The translations under genes were made by a program, and so were the position numbers. A DNA stretch of 11,814 nucleotides from CAJBLF01 sp964560855 (GTDB taxonomy: Bacteria; Patescibacteriota; Gracilibacteria; Absconditabacterales; Absconditicoccaceae): NCBI GenBank assembly GCA_964560855.1, contig CAZLLU010000024.1:1-11814 (forward strand), given 5' to 3'. A model generated the notes under the pieces. It saw nothing but the letters and a program-made list of their open reading frames with translations. It was not told the DNA's origin and made no database searches. Below, in pieces: positions 1 through 7,166 of the stretch (position 1 is the first letter of the stretch; the number at the start of each line of letters is the position of its first letter).

Positions 1-2
1 TT

Positions 3-56
3 CTCGGAGCTTCAGGAGTAATCTTACGCTTGATAAATCCTAACTTCTTCGGATAG
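3..56 (+). CDS. C-terminal tail of a protein entering from the left edge (partial)
   Basis: One frame is open from the window edge to a TAG at 54-56 and reads LGASGVILRLINPNFFG. The other two forward frames stop at about base 21 and base 44. The tail is hydrophobic and protein-like, and it is followed by a non-coding repeat tract, which fits the end of an upstream gene. Seventeen residues are too few to name a family. It could be chance. Confidence 0.4.
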   Translation, partial: LGASGVILRLINPNFFG

Positions 57-60
57 AATT

Positions 61-93
61 GGTGGAAGGTGGAAGGTAGAAGGTGGAAGGTGG
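61..93 (+). repeat. Degenerate heptanucleotide tandem repeat (GGTGGAA/GGTAGAA)
   Basis: Four and a half units with a 7-base period: GGTGGAA, GGTGGAA, GGTAGAA, GGTGGAA, GGTGG. The tract lies between the upstream tail and the four-helix-bundle gene. A related tract in inverted orientation lies at 491-520, so the gene is bracketed by complementary heptad repeats. Confidence 0.75.
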
Positions 94-116
94 TGTTTTA
101 GATTTTATAGCTATAT

Positions 117-488
117 ATGCCGATACTTGAAAATATAGAAACCCGACAAGAATCTGTAGAATTAGCTCAAATGATACATAAATTATGTAAAAATCATGAT
201 GAGATAAAACATGATTATTGACTTAGAGATCAGTTGCAAAGATCATCAGTAAGTATTGCAAGTAATATTGCAGAATGAAATGATAGAGAAACTAATAAAG
301 AATTTGTTAGATTCCTTTATATTGCTAGAGGTAGTTGTTCTGAATTAAAAACTCAATTGTATATTATAAAATGATTATGATATCTGACGAAAGAAACATT
401 TGATAATCTTATTTGAAAAAATATAAAAGTACATAAAATGCTAAATGGAATGATAAAATCGATAAAAGAGAAAGAGCTGGCAAAATAG
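117..488 (+). CDS. Four-helix-bundle protein (23S rRNA intervening-sequence / S23 family)
   Basis: With UGA=Gly this reads as 123 residues from ATG 117 to TAG 486-488. The family signature is visible: QLQRSSVSIASNIAEG followed by NDR, then FVRFLYIARGSCSELKTQL and GLGYLTKE. This matches the usual S(I/V)xSNIAEGxxR...F...A.GS..E..TQL pattern and the usual length of about 115-125 residues. The family forms small pentameric helical bundles. It was first seen in 23S rRNA intervening sequences but is common in accessory regions, and its function is not established. Five of its seven glycines are UGA (219, 276, 372, 378, 414), including the Gly of NIAEG. No clear ribosome-binding site precedes the ATG. 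The gene stands alone and is flanked by inverted heptad repeats, consistent with a mobile or exchangeable cassette. Confidence 0.88.
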
Positions 489-490
489 TT

Positions 491-520
491 TATTTCTACC
501 TATTACCTTCTACTTTCTAC
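491..520 (+). repeat. Degenerate heptanucleotide tandem repeat (TTCTACC type), inverted relative to 61-93
   Basis: Units TTCTACC, TATTACC, TTCTACT and TTCTACA follow each other with a 7-base period just after the four-helix-bundle stop codon. The reverse complement (GGTAGAA type) resembles the tract at 61-93. Confidence 0.65.
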
Positions 521-545
521 AAAAAAAACGTTTTAGTTTTTTTTT
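521..545 (+). terminator. Possible A/T-stem terminator after the four-helix-bundle gene
   Basis: A8C at 521-529, a GTTTTA loop, then G followed by nine T (536-545) form a 9-bp inverted repeat ending in a T run. The stem is almost purely A-T, so it is thermodynamically weak. It sits between the stop at 488 and the next start at 554. Confidence 0.3.
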
Positions 546-553
546 AAAATCTT

Positions 554-952
554 ATGGTTAATGTAAAATTAAAAAATGGTTTCCTTATCGAAGGAAAATT
601 GCTCTTCGGCTTTGAACATAATGATCCGAAATATATCAACCTTGCTTCTGAGCCAGGTGATGATATGCGTTATGAAAAGCTCGATTATGCGTTGGTCGAC
701 TATCCAGGTGAATATGATATCCAGGATATCGGTATCGAATGTTTTCTTGGCACCAACAATAAACTCAATTATGTTATCGATCTATGAACTAAGAAGATCG
801 GTATCATCCAATCTGCTGATGTATTGGATTTGGATGAAGTAGGTGAGGTGAATTATCGATTATATCAAGACGATAAGATAGCAAACAAAATAGATCAGCT
901 CGAGCTCGAGTGAGAAAAACAAAAACTGGAAATACCAGAAACGAATGAATAA
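554..952 (+). CDS. Small hypothetical protein, possibly a degenerate UlaG-type metallo-beta-lactamase-fold fragment
   Basis: ATG 554 to TAA 950-952 gives 132 residues when UGA at 785 and 911 is read as Gly. The first UGA lies in NYVIDLGTKKIGII, where a turn glycine fits. The segment LDYALVDYPGEYDIQDIGIE resembles the 'DGPGEYEVxGIxV' strand-turn-strand of UlaG-like MBL-fold hydrolases (COG2220), and GTKKIGIIQSADVLDLDE resembles the following strand pair. The zinc-binding HxHxDH motif is absent and the protein is about half the family length, so metal-dependent hydrolysis is unlikely. The C-terminal 35 residues are charged and probably helical. The MBL link is from memory of motif patterns and is weak. 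It is otherwise an unrecognised cytoplasmic protein; no signal peptide or membrane segment is visible. Confidence 0.7.
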
Positions 953-961
953 TTAATAATT

Positions 962-1050
962 AAGAATGAATAATGTAGGAATAGCTTGAATGGACTATTG
1001 TATTTGCGATAGTCGGTAAAAAGCAATACCAACATCATTCATTATTCATC
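962..1050. repeat. MITE-like imperfect palindrome upstream of rarA
   Basis: A nested inverted repeat fills most of the gap between two genes. The inner stem is GACTATTG (993-1000) with CGATAGTC (1007-1014), 8 bp with one G-U. The next arm is GGAATAGCTT (978-987) against AAGCAATACC (1021-1030), 8 of 10 matching. The outer arms are GAATGAATAATG (964-975) against CATTCATTATTC (1036-1047). It encodes no protein. As RNA it would form a long hairpin in the rarA leader. Confidence 0.6.
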
Positions 1051-1066
1051 TTTCATCGTTCATCGG
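1034..1066 (+). repeat. Heptanucleotide tandem repeat (ATCNTTC) abutting the rarA start
   Basis: ATCATTC, ATTATTC, ATCTTTC, ATCGTTC and ATCGG follow one another with a 7-base period, ending six bases before the rarA ATG. The tract overlaps the right arm of the palindrome at 962-1050. No Shine-Dalgarno sequence lies in it. Confidence 0.65.
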
Positions 1067-1071
1067 TTTTT

Positions 1072-2268
1072 ATGACGTTCGAACCGCTTTCATCATATCT
1101 CAGACCAAAAAGCTTGGATGAGTTTGTCGGACAATCACACCTTGTGTGATCTGGCAAACCGCTGAGCGTTTTTTTGCAATCCGACAAAGTGCCTTCTATG
1201 ATTTTTCGAGGACCACCCGGGTGCGGAAAGACGACGATAGCGCATATTATTTCTCAGACATTGAACGCCGATTTTTTCTATCTTTCGTGAGTTACGAGCA
1301 AAAAAGAGGATTTGCTCAAAATCGTCGATCAGGCGAAAAAGAATTTCCAGTACGGCAAGTCCACTATCATATTCCTGGACGAAATCCATCGTCGAAATAA
1401 AGCACAGCAAGATACGTTGCTTCCTTATGTGGAGAAAGGAACGGTCATTTTGATTTGAGCGACGACGGAGAATCCGAGTTTTACGGTGAATAACGCGTTA
1501 CTCAGTAGAAGTAGGGTATTCGTCTTCGAAAAGTTGTCAGATGAAGAAATTTTTTCTTTCATAAAAAAACAATTCTCTCTGATCCTCAAGAAACATCCGG
1601 ACTTGCAATTGACGGATGAACATATTCTTCTCGTTTCCAAACTTGGAAATTGAGATCTTCGTAATGCCTTGAATGTCTTGGAATCCGCTATATTTTTGGC
1701 AAAAGAGGGAAATATCACTGATCAGATAATTTTGCAGGCAGGACAGAAAAATATCTATTACGACAGGAATGGTGAAGAACATTACAATATCATTTCCGCT
1801 ATCCATAAGTCATTGCGTGATTCAGATGGTGATGCTGCTTGCTATTGGATACAGAGAATGCTGGTTGCGGGAGAGGACCCATTGTATTTAGCTAGAAGAT
1901 TGCTGCGTTTTGCGTCGGAGGATATCTGACCAGCAGACAATAATGCGTTGTTATTGGCAAACCAAGTATACGATGCTGTAGCCAAAATCGGAAAGCCGGA
2001 ATGTGATGTCTTCTTGTTTCAACTCGCTATTTATCTTGCTAAGGCAAAAAAAGATAATATCGCTTATCGTACTGCGTTGGCCACGAGGGCCGATGTAGAG
2101 AAATATGGCAATCTGCCGGTTCCGCTACATTTGCGTAACGCACCGACCAAATTGATGAAAGAGCTGGATTATGGTAAGGGGTACAAATACGCTCACGATT
2201 ATCCTGATACAAAAGTCGATCAGGAACATTTTCCGCCTGAACTCAAAGGTCGCACCTACCTAAAATAG
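1072..2268 (+). CDS. rarA: Replication-associated recombination protein A (AAA+ ATPase RarA/MgsA)
   Basis: 398 residues from ATG 1072 to TAG 2266-2268, read through five UGA codons (1147, 1288, 1456, 1651, 1927). RarA is a clamp-loader-like AAA+ ATPase that acts at stalled replication forks. Visible in order: N-terminal PLSSYLRPKSLDEFVGQSHL; Walker A GPPGCGKTT at residues 47-55; Walker B IIFLDEIHR ending near residue 107; IGATTENPSF near residue 128; LLSRSRVFVFEKL; LGNGDLRNALN near residue 192; ASEDIG near residue 281; and the C-terminal GYKYAHDYP and ELKGRTYL. The UGA codons supply the Gly of HLVGSGKPL, LSGVTS, IGATTENP, NGDLRNAL and ASEDIGPAD, all usual glycine sites in RarA. Length is slightly below the ~440 of typical homologues. 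The start fits the family N-terminus; no Shine-Dalgarno sequence is present and a heptad repeat abuts the ATG. Confidence 0.96.
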
Positions 2269-2328
2269 ATTTCTATCTTCTTGTTTTTTTGTGTTTTTGT
2301 CAATCTATTCCGCTAGGTAAACCTTGTA

Positions 2329-2356
2329 TTGCTCTGTTAAATAAGTATTTTATACT
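2329..2356 (+). promoter_or_regulatory. Candidate sigma-70-type promoter for the stalk/DsbA cluster
   Basis: TTGCTC (2329-2334) and TATACT (2351-2356) are separated by 16 bases and lie about 30 bases before ATG 2387. This is the only gap of more than 100 bases before the three-gene cluster. It is assigned by motif match only. Confidence 0.35.
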
Positions 2357-2386
2357 CATATTTTTAGATTTTTATATTATTCAAAA

Positions 2387-2758
2387 ATGGCATTTCCAAA
2401 AAAAACAACTAAGGCTCCTGCAGTCATGGTAGAAACCAAAAAAATTTCTACAAAGGATACTTGCGGATGCAGCATGACATGCTGTGGCAATATCAAGCAC
2501 ATTTTGATGTTTGCTCTTGTTCTCCTCAACACCATCATGATCGGATGGATTCTTTGCAATCAAACTAGAATCGAGGCTGAAAAAGTAGGAGGAAGAGAAA
2601 ATTACAAGATGGTTCAGGAAATCTATAATTCAGATACATTCAAAACTGCACAAAAACAGCAAATCGAGCAGGCATTACAGATGTATCAAGGAGGAATGCA
2701 GGCTATACAGCAAGTTTCTGCGGATACTACTGTGGACACTACTGCAGTAGCTCAATAG
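2387..2758 (+). CDS. Membrane-anchored stalk protein, paralogue 1 (Cys-rich N-terminus)
   Basis: 123 residues ending at TAG. A Lys-rich cytoplasmic N-terminus contains a cysteine cluster (DTCGCSMTCCGN, residues about 23-34). One membrane segment follows (HILMFALVLLNTIMIGWIL, about 38-56) and then an extracytoplasmic helix, VGGRENYKMVQEIYNSDTF followed by QKQQIEQALQMYQ, with a Thr/Ala-rich low-complexity tail. The motif GGREN..M...Y.S....Q...Q.L recurs in the next two genes, so the three are paralogues. The downstream member carries a DsbA-like domain, so this one may be a partner or regulator in an envelope redox complex; that is inference. The Cys cluster before the membrane could bind metal or redox partners. 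It has no UGA codons. The family is not recognised. Confidence 0.85.
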   Translation: MAFPKKTTKAPAVMVETKKISTKDTCGCSMTCCGNIKHILMFALVLLNTIMIGWILCNQTRIEAEKVGGRENYKMVQEIYNSDTFKTAQKQQIEQALQMYQGGMQAIQQVSADTTVDTTAVAQ

Positions 2759-2780
2759 TTTTATTTGCATATCATTCATT

Positions 2781-3056
2781 ATGGACAAAAAACCTGAAAA
2801 AATACTTATTATAGCGCTTTTGGTGCTTAATCTTCTTCTTGGTCTTTATATAGCATTCATCAAACCTAGCGCATATAGCTTGGAAGCAATGAAGGCTGGA
2901 GGAGCGGAGAATATGCGTATGGCAAAACAGCTCTACAAATCTGAAGTCTATATCCAACAACAGAAATCTACGCTTGAACAGATTTTGGGAAGCATGAATC
3001 AACCTACTGCTGTTCAACCTGAAACCGTTGAAGAAATCCCTACGGTAACGGAATAA
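2781..3056 (+). CDS. Membrane-anchored stalk protein, paralogue 2
   Basis: 91 residues, ATG 2781 to TAA 3054-3056, beginning 22 bases after the previous stop. A short basic N-terminus leads into one membrane segment (ILIIALLVLNLLLGLYIAF, residues about 8-26). The predicted outer helix has GGAENMRMAKQLYKSEVYIQ near residue 40 and STLEQILGSMNQPT, then a short Pro/Glu/Thr tail. It is nearly the same as the first ~75 residues of the next protein, including identical YIQQQKSTLEQIL and close DNA identity, so the two arose by recent duplication. It looks like the anchor/stalk without the catalytic domain. It could multimerise with the fused protein through the Gln-rich helix, which is inference. It contains no cysteine. 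Confidence 0.85.
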   Translation: MDKKPEKILIIALLVLNLLLGLYIAFIKPSAYSLEAMKAGGAENMRMAKQLYKSEVYIQQQKSTLEQILGSMNQPTAVQPETVEEIPTVTE

Positions 3057-3081
3057 TTTTATTTTGATAATATGTTTATTT

Positions 3082-3930
3082 ATGGCTACTGAAAAAAAGA
3101 CAGATATGATGAAAATGCTTTTCATCGGTCTGTTGATTCTTAATGTCTTGATTGGCGCTTATGTTGCGTTCTTCAAACAAGATGCATATTCATTGGAAAC
3201 CTTAAAGGTTGGTGGAAGAGAAAACATGAAAATGGCTATCCAATTGTATAAGTCTGATACTTATATCCAACAACAGAAATCTACACTTGAACAGATCCTT
3301 GCTTCTATGGGCACTACTGCTGATACTACCACTCCAACAGCTCAAGAAGATACTACTACTCCGGTAGCTTGAGACATTGCTAAGTTCGCTGCAATCGCTC
3401 AAGACGGATATATTCTTGGAGACAAGAATGCAAAAGTCACTATCATAGAATATTCCGATTTGCTCTGTCCTTACTGTAAGAGACATTACAATGCTCAGAC
3501 TATCGAAAATCTTGTAAAGAAATATCCTAATGATGTGAATATGATTTTTAGGCAAATGCCATTGCCTCAACTTCATCCTACTGCTCCATTGTGAGCTCAG
3601 TGAGTTGTTTGTGCAGGTAAGCTTGGTGGATCAGAGAAATATTATGCATATCTTGCTGAAGCGTTTAAAGCTGAAGAATTCACTGAAGATAACGTAAAGG
3701 CTATAGCTAGCGATATTGGCCTCAAAAAGTCAGATTTCGCTGATTGTCTTACTAGTGAAGAAACTATCGCAGCAGTGAATGCTCAAGTTCAAGAAGGTCA
3801 GTCTTTCGGTATCAATGGAACTCCAGGTAATCTCGTTGTAGATAATGCAAAAGGAACCTATACCGTTATCGCTGGAGCATATCCTGCAGAGACCTTTGAA
3901 GCAGAGATTGCTAAAATATTGTGAAATTAA
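3082..3930 (+). CDS. Membrane-anchored DsbA-like thiol-disulfide oxidoreductase
   Basis: 282 residues from ATG 3082 to TAA 3928-3930, read through UGA at 3370, 3592, 3601 and 3922. Residues 1-75 are the anchor/stalk shared with the preceding gene (membrane segment about 11-30, GGRENMKMA, STLEQILASM). A Thr-rich linker follows at about 77-96, then a DSBA/thioredoxin_4 domain. That domain starts at ILGDKNAKVTIIEYSDLLCP, with the CPYC active site at residues 129-132, and continues with FRQMPLPQLHP, the helical insertion, and INGTPGNLVVD. Pro248 is the expected cis-proline next to the active site. It should oxidise or isomerise disulfides of exported proteins on the outer membrane face. The standard code would stop it at the linker UGA and lose the whole catalytic domain. 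A short upstream TTG extension is possible but unlikely. It closes a three-gene cluster and has a terminator downstream. Confidence 0.93.
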
Positions 3931-3954
3931 TAGTTACATAGTTTAAGGAAGAGA

Positions 3955-3980
3955 CTCTGCTCACGCAGGGTTTTTTCTTT
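3955..3980 (+). terminator. Rho-independent terminator after the DsbA-like gene
   Basis: CTCTGC (3955-3960), loop TCAC and GCAGGG (3965-3970) pair with one G-U and are followed by TTTTTTCTTT. It lies 24 bases after the TAA at 3930 and ends the three-gene cluster. Confidence 0.8.
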
Positions 3981-4240
3981 TGTCCCGTTGGGCTTATTTT
4001 TCCTCATATCTTTATTTCTTGGGGCTTTTCGTACCCCAATCCCTACGACCAATAGTTTTACCAAATCATCCATCATTTTTTAGTTTCCCTTCTTTTGGAA
4101 GTAAAGGAGGATAACAAAAATATTGGATAAAAAGATCAAACCGGATTCTATATTCTGAATGGATATTTCATCTATACATGATCTACACTTCGCATTTATC
4201 CACGCATAATTGGCGGAATAATGACTAAAGATTTTTTTAT
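3981..4240. other. Gene-free spacer between convergent units
   Basis: About 260 bases with no convincing gene. It holds a 6-bp hairpin TTGGGG/CCCCAA (4019-4024 with 4034-4039, loop CTTTTCGTA) with no T run on either side. It also holds an isolated purine run AAAGGAGG (4103-4110) that looks like a Shine-Dalgarno but leads only to a 28-codon frame starting with TTG at 4123. No tRNA or repeat array is seen. Confidence 0.5.
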
Positions 4241-4280
4241 TAAAAAAATCCTCTGATTGGTACAGAGGACTTTTGTTTTT
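4241..4280. terminator. Bidirectional Rho-independent terminator
   Basis: TCCTCTG (4249-4255), loop ATTGGTA and CAGAGGA (4263-4269) form a perfect 7-bp stem. An A-run lies to the left (4242-4248) and a T-rich run to the right (4270-4282), so it can end transcripts on both strands. Its main client is the minus-strand operon whose last stop is at 4286-4288. Confidence 0.85.
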
Positions 4281-4285
4281 TTATA

Positions 4286-7117
4286 TTACTTGCTGAATTT
4301 TTGCTTCTGGATTTCGAGCTTGATATCTTCGATATCATTCTTGAGTTTTGTCATTTCTTTTTTCTTTTGTCTGATGATTTCCGGATCAGCTCCGTTTGCG
4401 GAAAGTCTAGGAATCATGCTTCTTATTGTCTGCAGTTCTTGCTCTTTTTGGCGTAACATATCTTTGAAATTCTCTTTTTGATTGATCTTCGTTTCTTTGT
4501 GTTGCGTCTTGATACCTATCGTGATGTTGATGATGCTTTCTGTATGGTAATTGTTGAGCTCTTTTTCGTTTTCGAGGTATTCAATCGATGATACGTTAAT
4601 CAGTTTAGTAAGAATTTTTTCCTGTTTTCTGAGATATTGCAGAAAATCTAGCGGTGCAAAGAAACAGATATCTACTTCCTCGTGCTTTGCGTACTTGTAT
4701 TCTTGTTTCATTGCAAGGAATCTATCTATGATATCCATAAAGAGCTGTGTTTTGTAGTTCTTTGTAATGTCATGCAGTTCTTCTGTCGTCTGTTGTGCGA
4801 GTATCGGTCATTCTAGTCCTACGATCTCTCGTATCTTTTGCGTGATGAATGGGATGAACGGGTGCAGCATCTTCAATATATTTCCGAGGCATCGCAATGT
4901 TACCTTGCTGCCGTTTTCGGTATCTTGATGTTTCTGTATTTCCAGATATTTATCGCAGAAATCCTCTTTGGTTATGTGGATGATCTTTTTCATGACCGTA
5001 TCCAATGCGTTCTTTTCCAAAGCTTCTTCATATTCTCTCTGTAATTCTGTGATCTTATAGATGCTTCGTAGTTCGAATTCGCTCAGGGTATTCTTCTTTT
5101 TTTCTATATATCCGGTTAATTGCTTGAAGTCGGATATCTTTTTGGTTCATTTTTTTTCGTAGAGATGCTGTCCGATATATCTGGATGCATTTCGTAATTT
5201 ATTGATGAATTGTTCGTATTCTTCTATATTTTGTGTCGTATCTATCGCGTACATCCTTGTACAATCCGTTCAGAAATTCTTGATCATCTCTTTGAATAGT
5301 TCCTTGTCTTTTTTTCTTGATGAAGTATTCTCTTGTACATGGCATACATCGAACAGCATTTTTTTCTGAACATTTTCTCCTATGATGATCGTCTTGAGTA
5401 ATTCCATGATCTTCTGTTTGTCGATGCAGAATATCTTCTGCGGCTCTTTTTTCTTGTCATTGAACGCTTCCATCATCTTGATCAAAATGAGTGCATTTCC
5501 TAATGTTTCTTCTATTTTCTCTTTTTGTTGTATCAAGCCTTCGTCGTTTGGTACGAGCGTGTCTATTTCCATGCTGTAGAATCATTTTTTCTTGCTGGTA
5601 ATGGCTACGGATTTTTCTAGAAGCCCTGTCAGTCACATTGAGAATTTTTCGAAATTACTGATGCCTTTGTCTTTTTCTGTATATTCGATGAGTTTTTTCA
5701 GTTCATTCAGTTCCTTGCCATATCCTCTCGGCAATATTTCGTTAAAAAGCTCGATATATACCTCTAGAGTATTCTGCTCTCCTGTACGACTTTTTCATAG
5801 CAATACATCTATGCATTCCTCAATACTGAAATGCTGTCTCAGGCGTCTATCTACTACGAGATTGAAGATGATAAGCGACAATACCATAAGCTTGTTTTTG
5901 GTCTTTTTTGCAGGAAGGTTGATGAGTTCGTTATCTGATATGAAATAATTCTTTCCTTCCTTGTTTTTCCGGAACGGTAGGCAATATCATTTAGAATCTT
6001 CTTTTGTCACCGGCCGGTATTTTATATTTTGGACTGTTGTTATTATCTGTCCCTCGAATTCTTCTGGTATGATTTGCAGTCTTTTTTCTTGTATTACGGA
6101 TGTAACCTTATGCACATCTTCATCTATCTTTATGAAGAGCTGATTGCAGAGGAGCGGCCATGCTCTTTCTCCACTCTTTTTGTGTATAATCACCTCTGCT
6201 TCCACATTTTTGGTGGATTCTAGATTGTGGATATCATCCAAGTTCTTTACGATATTTTTTACGAATTCTTTTGCTTCTTTACCACAGAAATCACCTGCAC
6301 ATTTTGTGAAGCATCCGCTTTTGTCGATAGCGAATTTATCTATCTTCAATCCATTCTTTTGTGCTATCATTAGCGATTTTTCGTCGTGTGCTGGTGTTAC
6401 TCTGATGATGCCGGTCCCTTTCATTGGATCGACGGATTCGTCTGCGATGATCGGTATGGTCTTGTTGATGATCGGTATGATGACTTTGCTTTTTATGAGC
6501 TTCTTGTATCTCTTGTCGTCTGGATTTACCGCCAAAGCGACATCTGCAAAGATGGTCTCGGGCCGGAGTGTTGGAACAATGAGCGAAATATTTTTTGTAT
6601 CTACAAAATATCTGATGTTGTATTGTTTTACATTCATCTTCTTTTGTTGTAATTCGTCAGTACCTAGTGTTTTTTGCTCTTTGATGCTCCGATAGTTTAT
6701 GGAACAATCTTCATAGATACGTCCGTCATTCACCAATTCTACAAAAAGATTTCTGACAAAATTCGTATTCCTTTCGGAATAGACGACATTATCTGTATCT
6801 ATACCAAAAAAAATCCCTGCCTTGATTAGCATATTTTCGTAGCTTTTTGTCTTGAGATCCTTGCTCTCCGTATCGAAGATAGGTAGGAGCTTTGTTTTGA
6901 TCCCTTTCATTGTCTTGTATGTAGCCATTACGCTTTCTTTGATGAGGCCACTAACGGATTCTAATGGTGTATCCTTGGATATCATTGCCGGTAGTTGCGT
7001 GATTACGGTCTCCCGTTTCGTCGCATCTTTTTTGGTCGTGAAGAGTTTCTGAAAGTAGTTTTTTTTGAGAAATTCCGATTCTATGGAAAAATGATTATAT
7101 TTTTTTTTGATATCCAT
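4286..7117 (-). CDS. Valyl-tRNA synthetase homologue with degenerate active sites (probable pseudo-synthetase)
   Basis: 943 residues, ATG 7115-7117 to TAA 4286-4288, through seven UGA codons (5987, 5795, 5633, 5582, 5270, 5147, 4808). It is collinear with ValRS throughout: N-terminal catalytic half (1-175); CP1 editing domain with TLRPET (183-188), IADESVDPMKGTG and VTPAHD (240-245); NKLRNASRYI (639-648); EDFCDKYLEI (718-727); HPFIPFITQKI in the anticodon-binding bundle; and a C-terminal coiled coil. The catalytic signatures are gone. Where ValRS has PPPNVTGxLHxGHA this protein has LPAMISKDTPLESVSGLI (42-59). GTDHAG is replaced by IFDTES, and ENTSSRKKDK (596-605) occupies the KMSKS site. The editing TTRPET has become TLRPET, and the Asp of AHDPND is Ser248. 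It is therefore probably unable to charge tRNA. It keeps the tRNA-binding parts and an intact reading frame, so a non-catalytic role is likely. It is probably the third gene of an operon with surface proteins. Confidence 0.85.
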
Positions 7118-7166
7118 CTCTTCGAAAAAAATTTAAATTTTAAATTTTCAAACGTATTGCAGGTAA

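Noticed and set aside
1146..1929. Several short frames on both strands inside rarA, and similar ones inside the ValRS and FN3 genes
   Set aside because: They are shadows of the long code-25 frames, overlap them fully and show no family motifs.
2265..2299. Weak hairpin plus T-rich run after rarA as a terminator
   Set aside because: The stem is only four A/T-rich base pairs and overlaps the stop codon; the T-rich run alone is not enough.
4123..4209. 28-codon frame with a TTG start after AAAGGAGG
   Set aside because: It is very short, the spacing of 12 bases is long, neighbouring genes do not use Shine-Dalgarno sites, and the peptide matches nothing I recognise.
4286..7117. The ValRS region as a pseudogene broken by seven stop codons
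   Set aside because: All interruptions are UGA in one frame with no UAA, UAG or frameshift over 943 codons, and other genes in the window use UGA as glycine.
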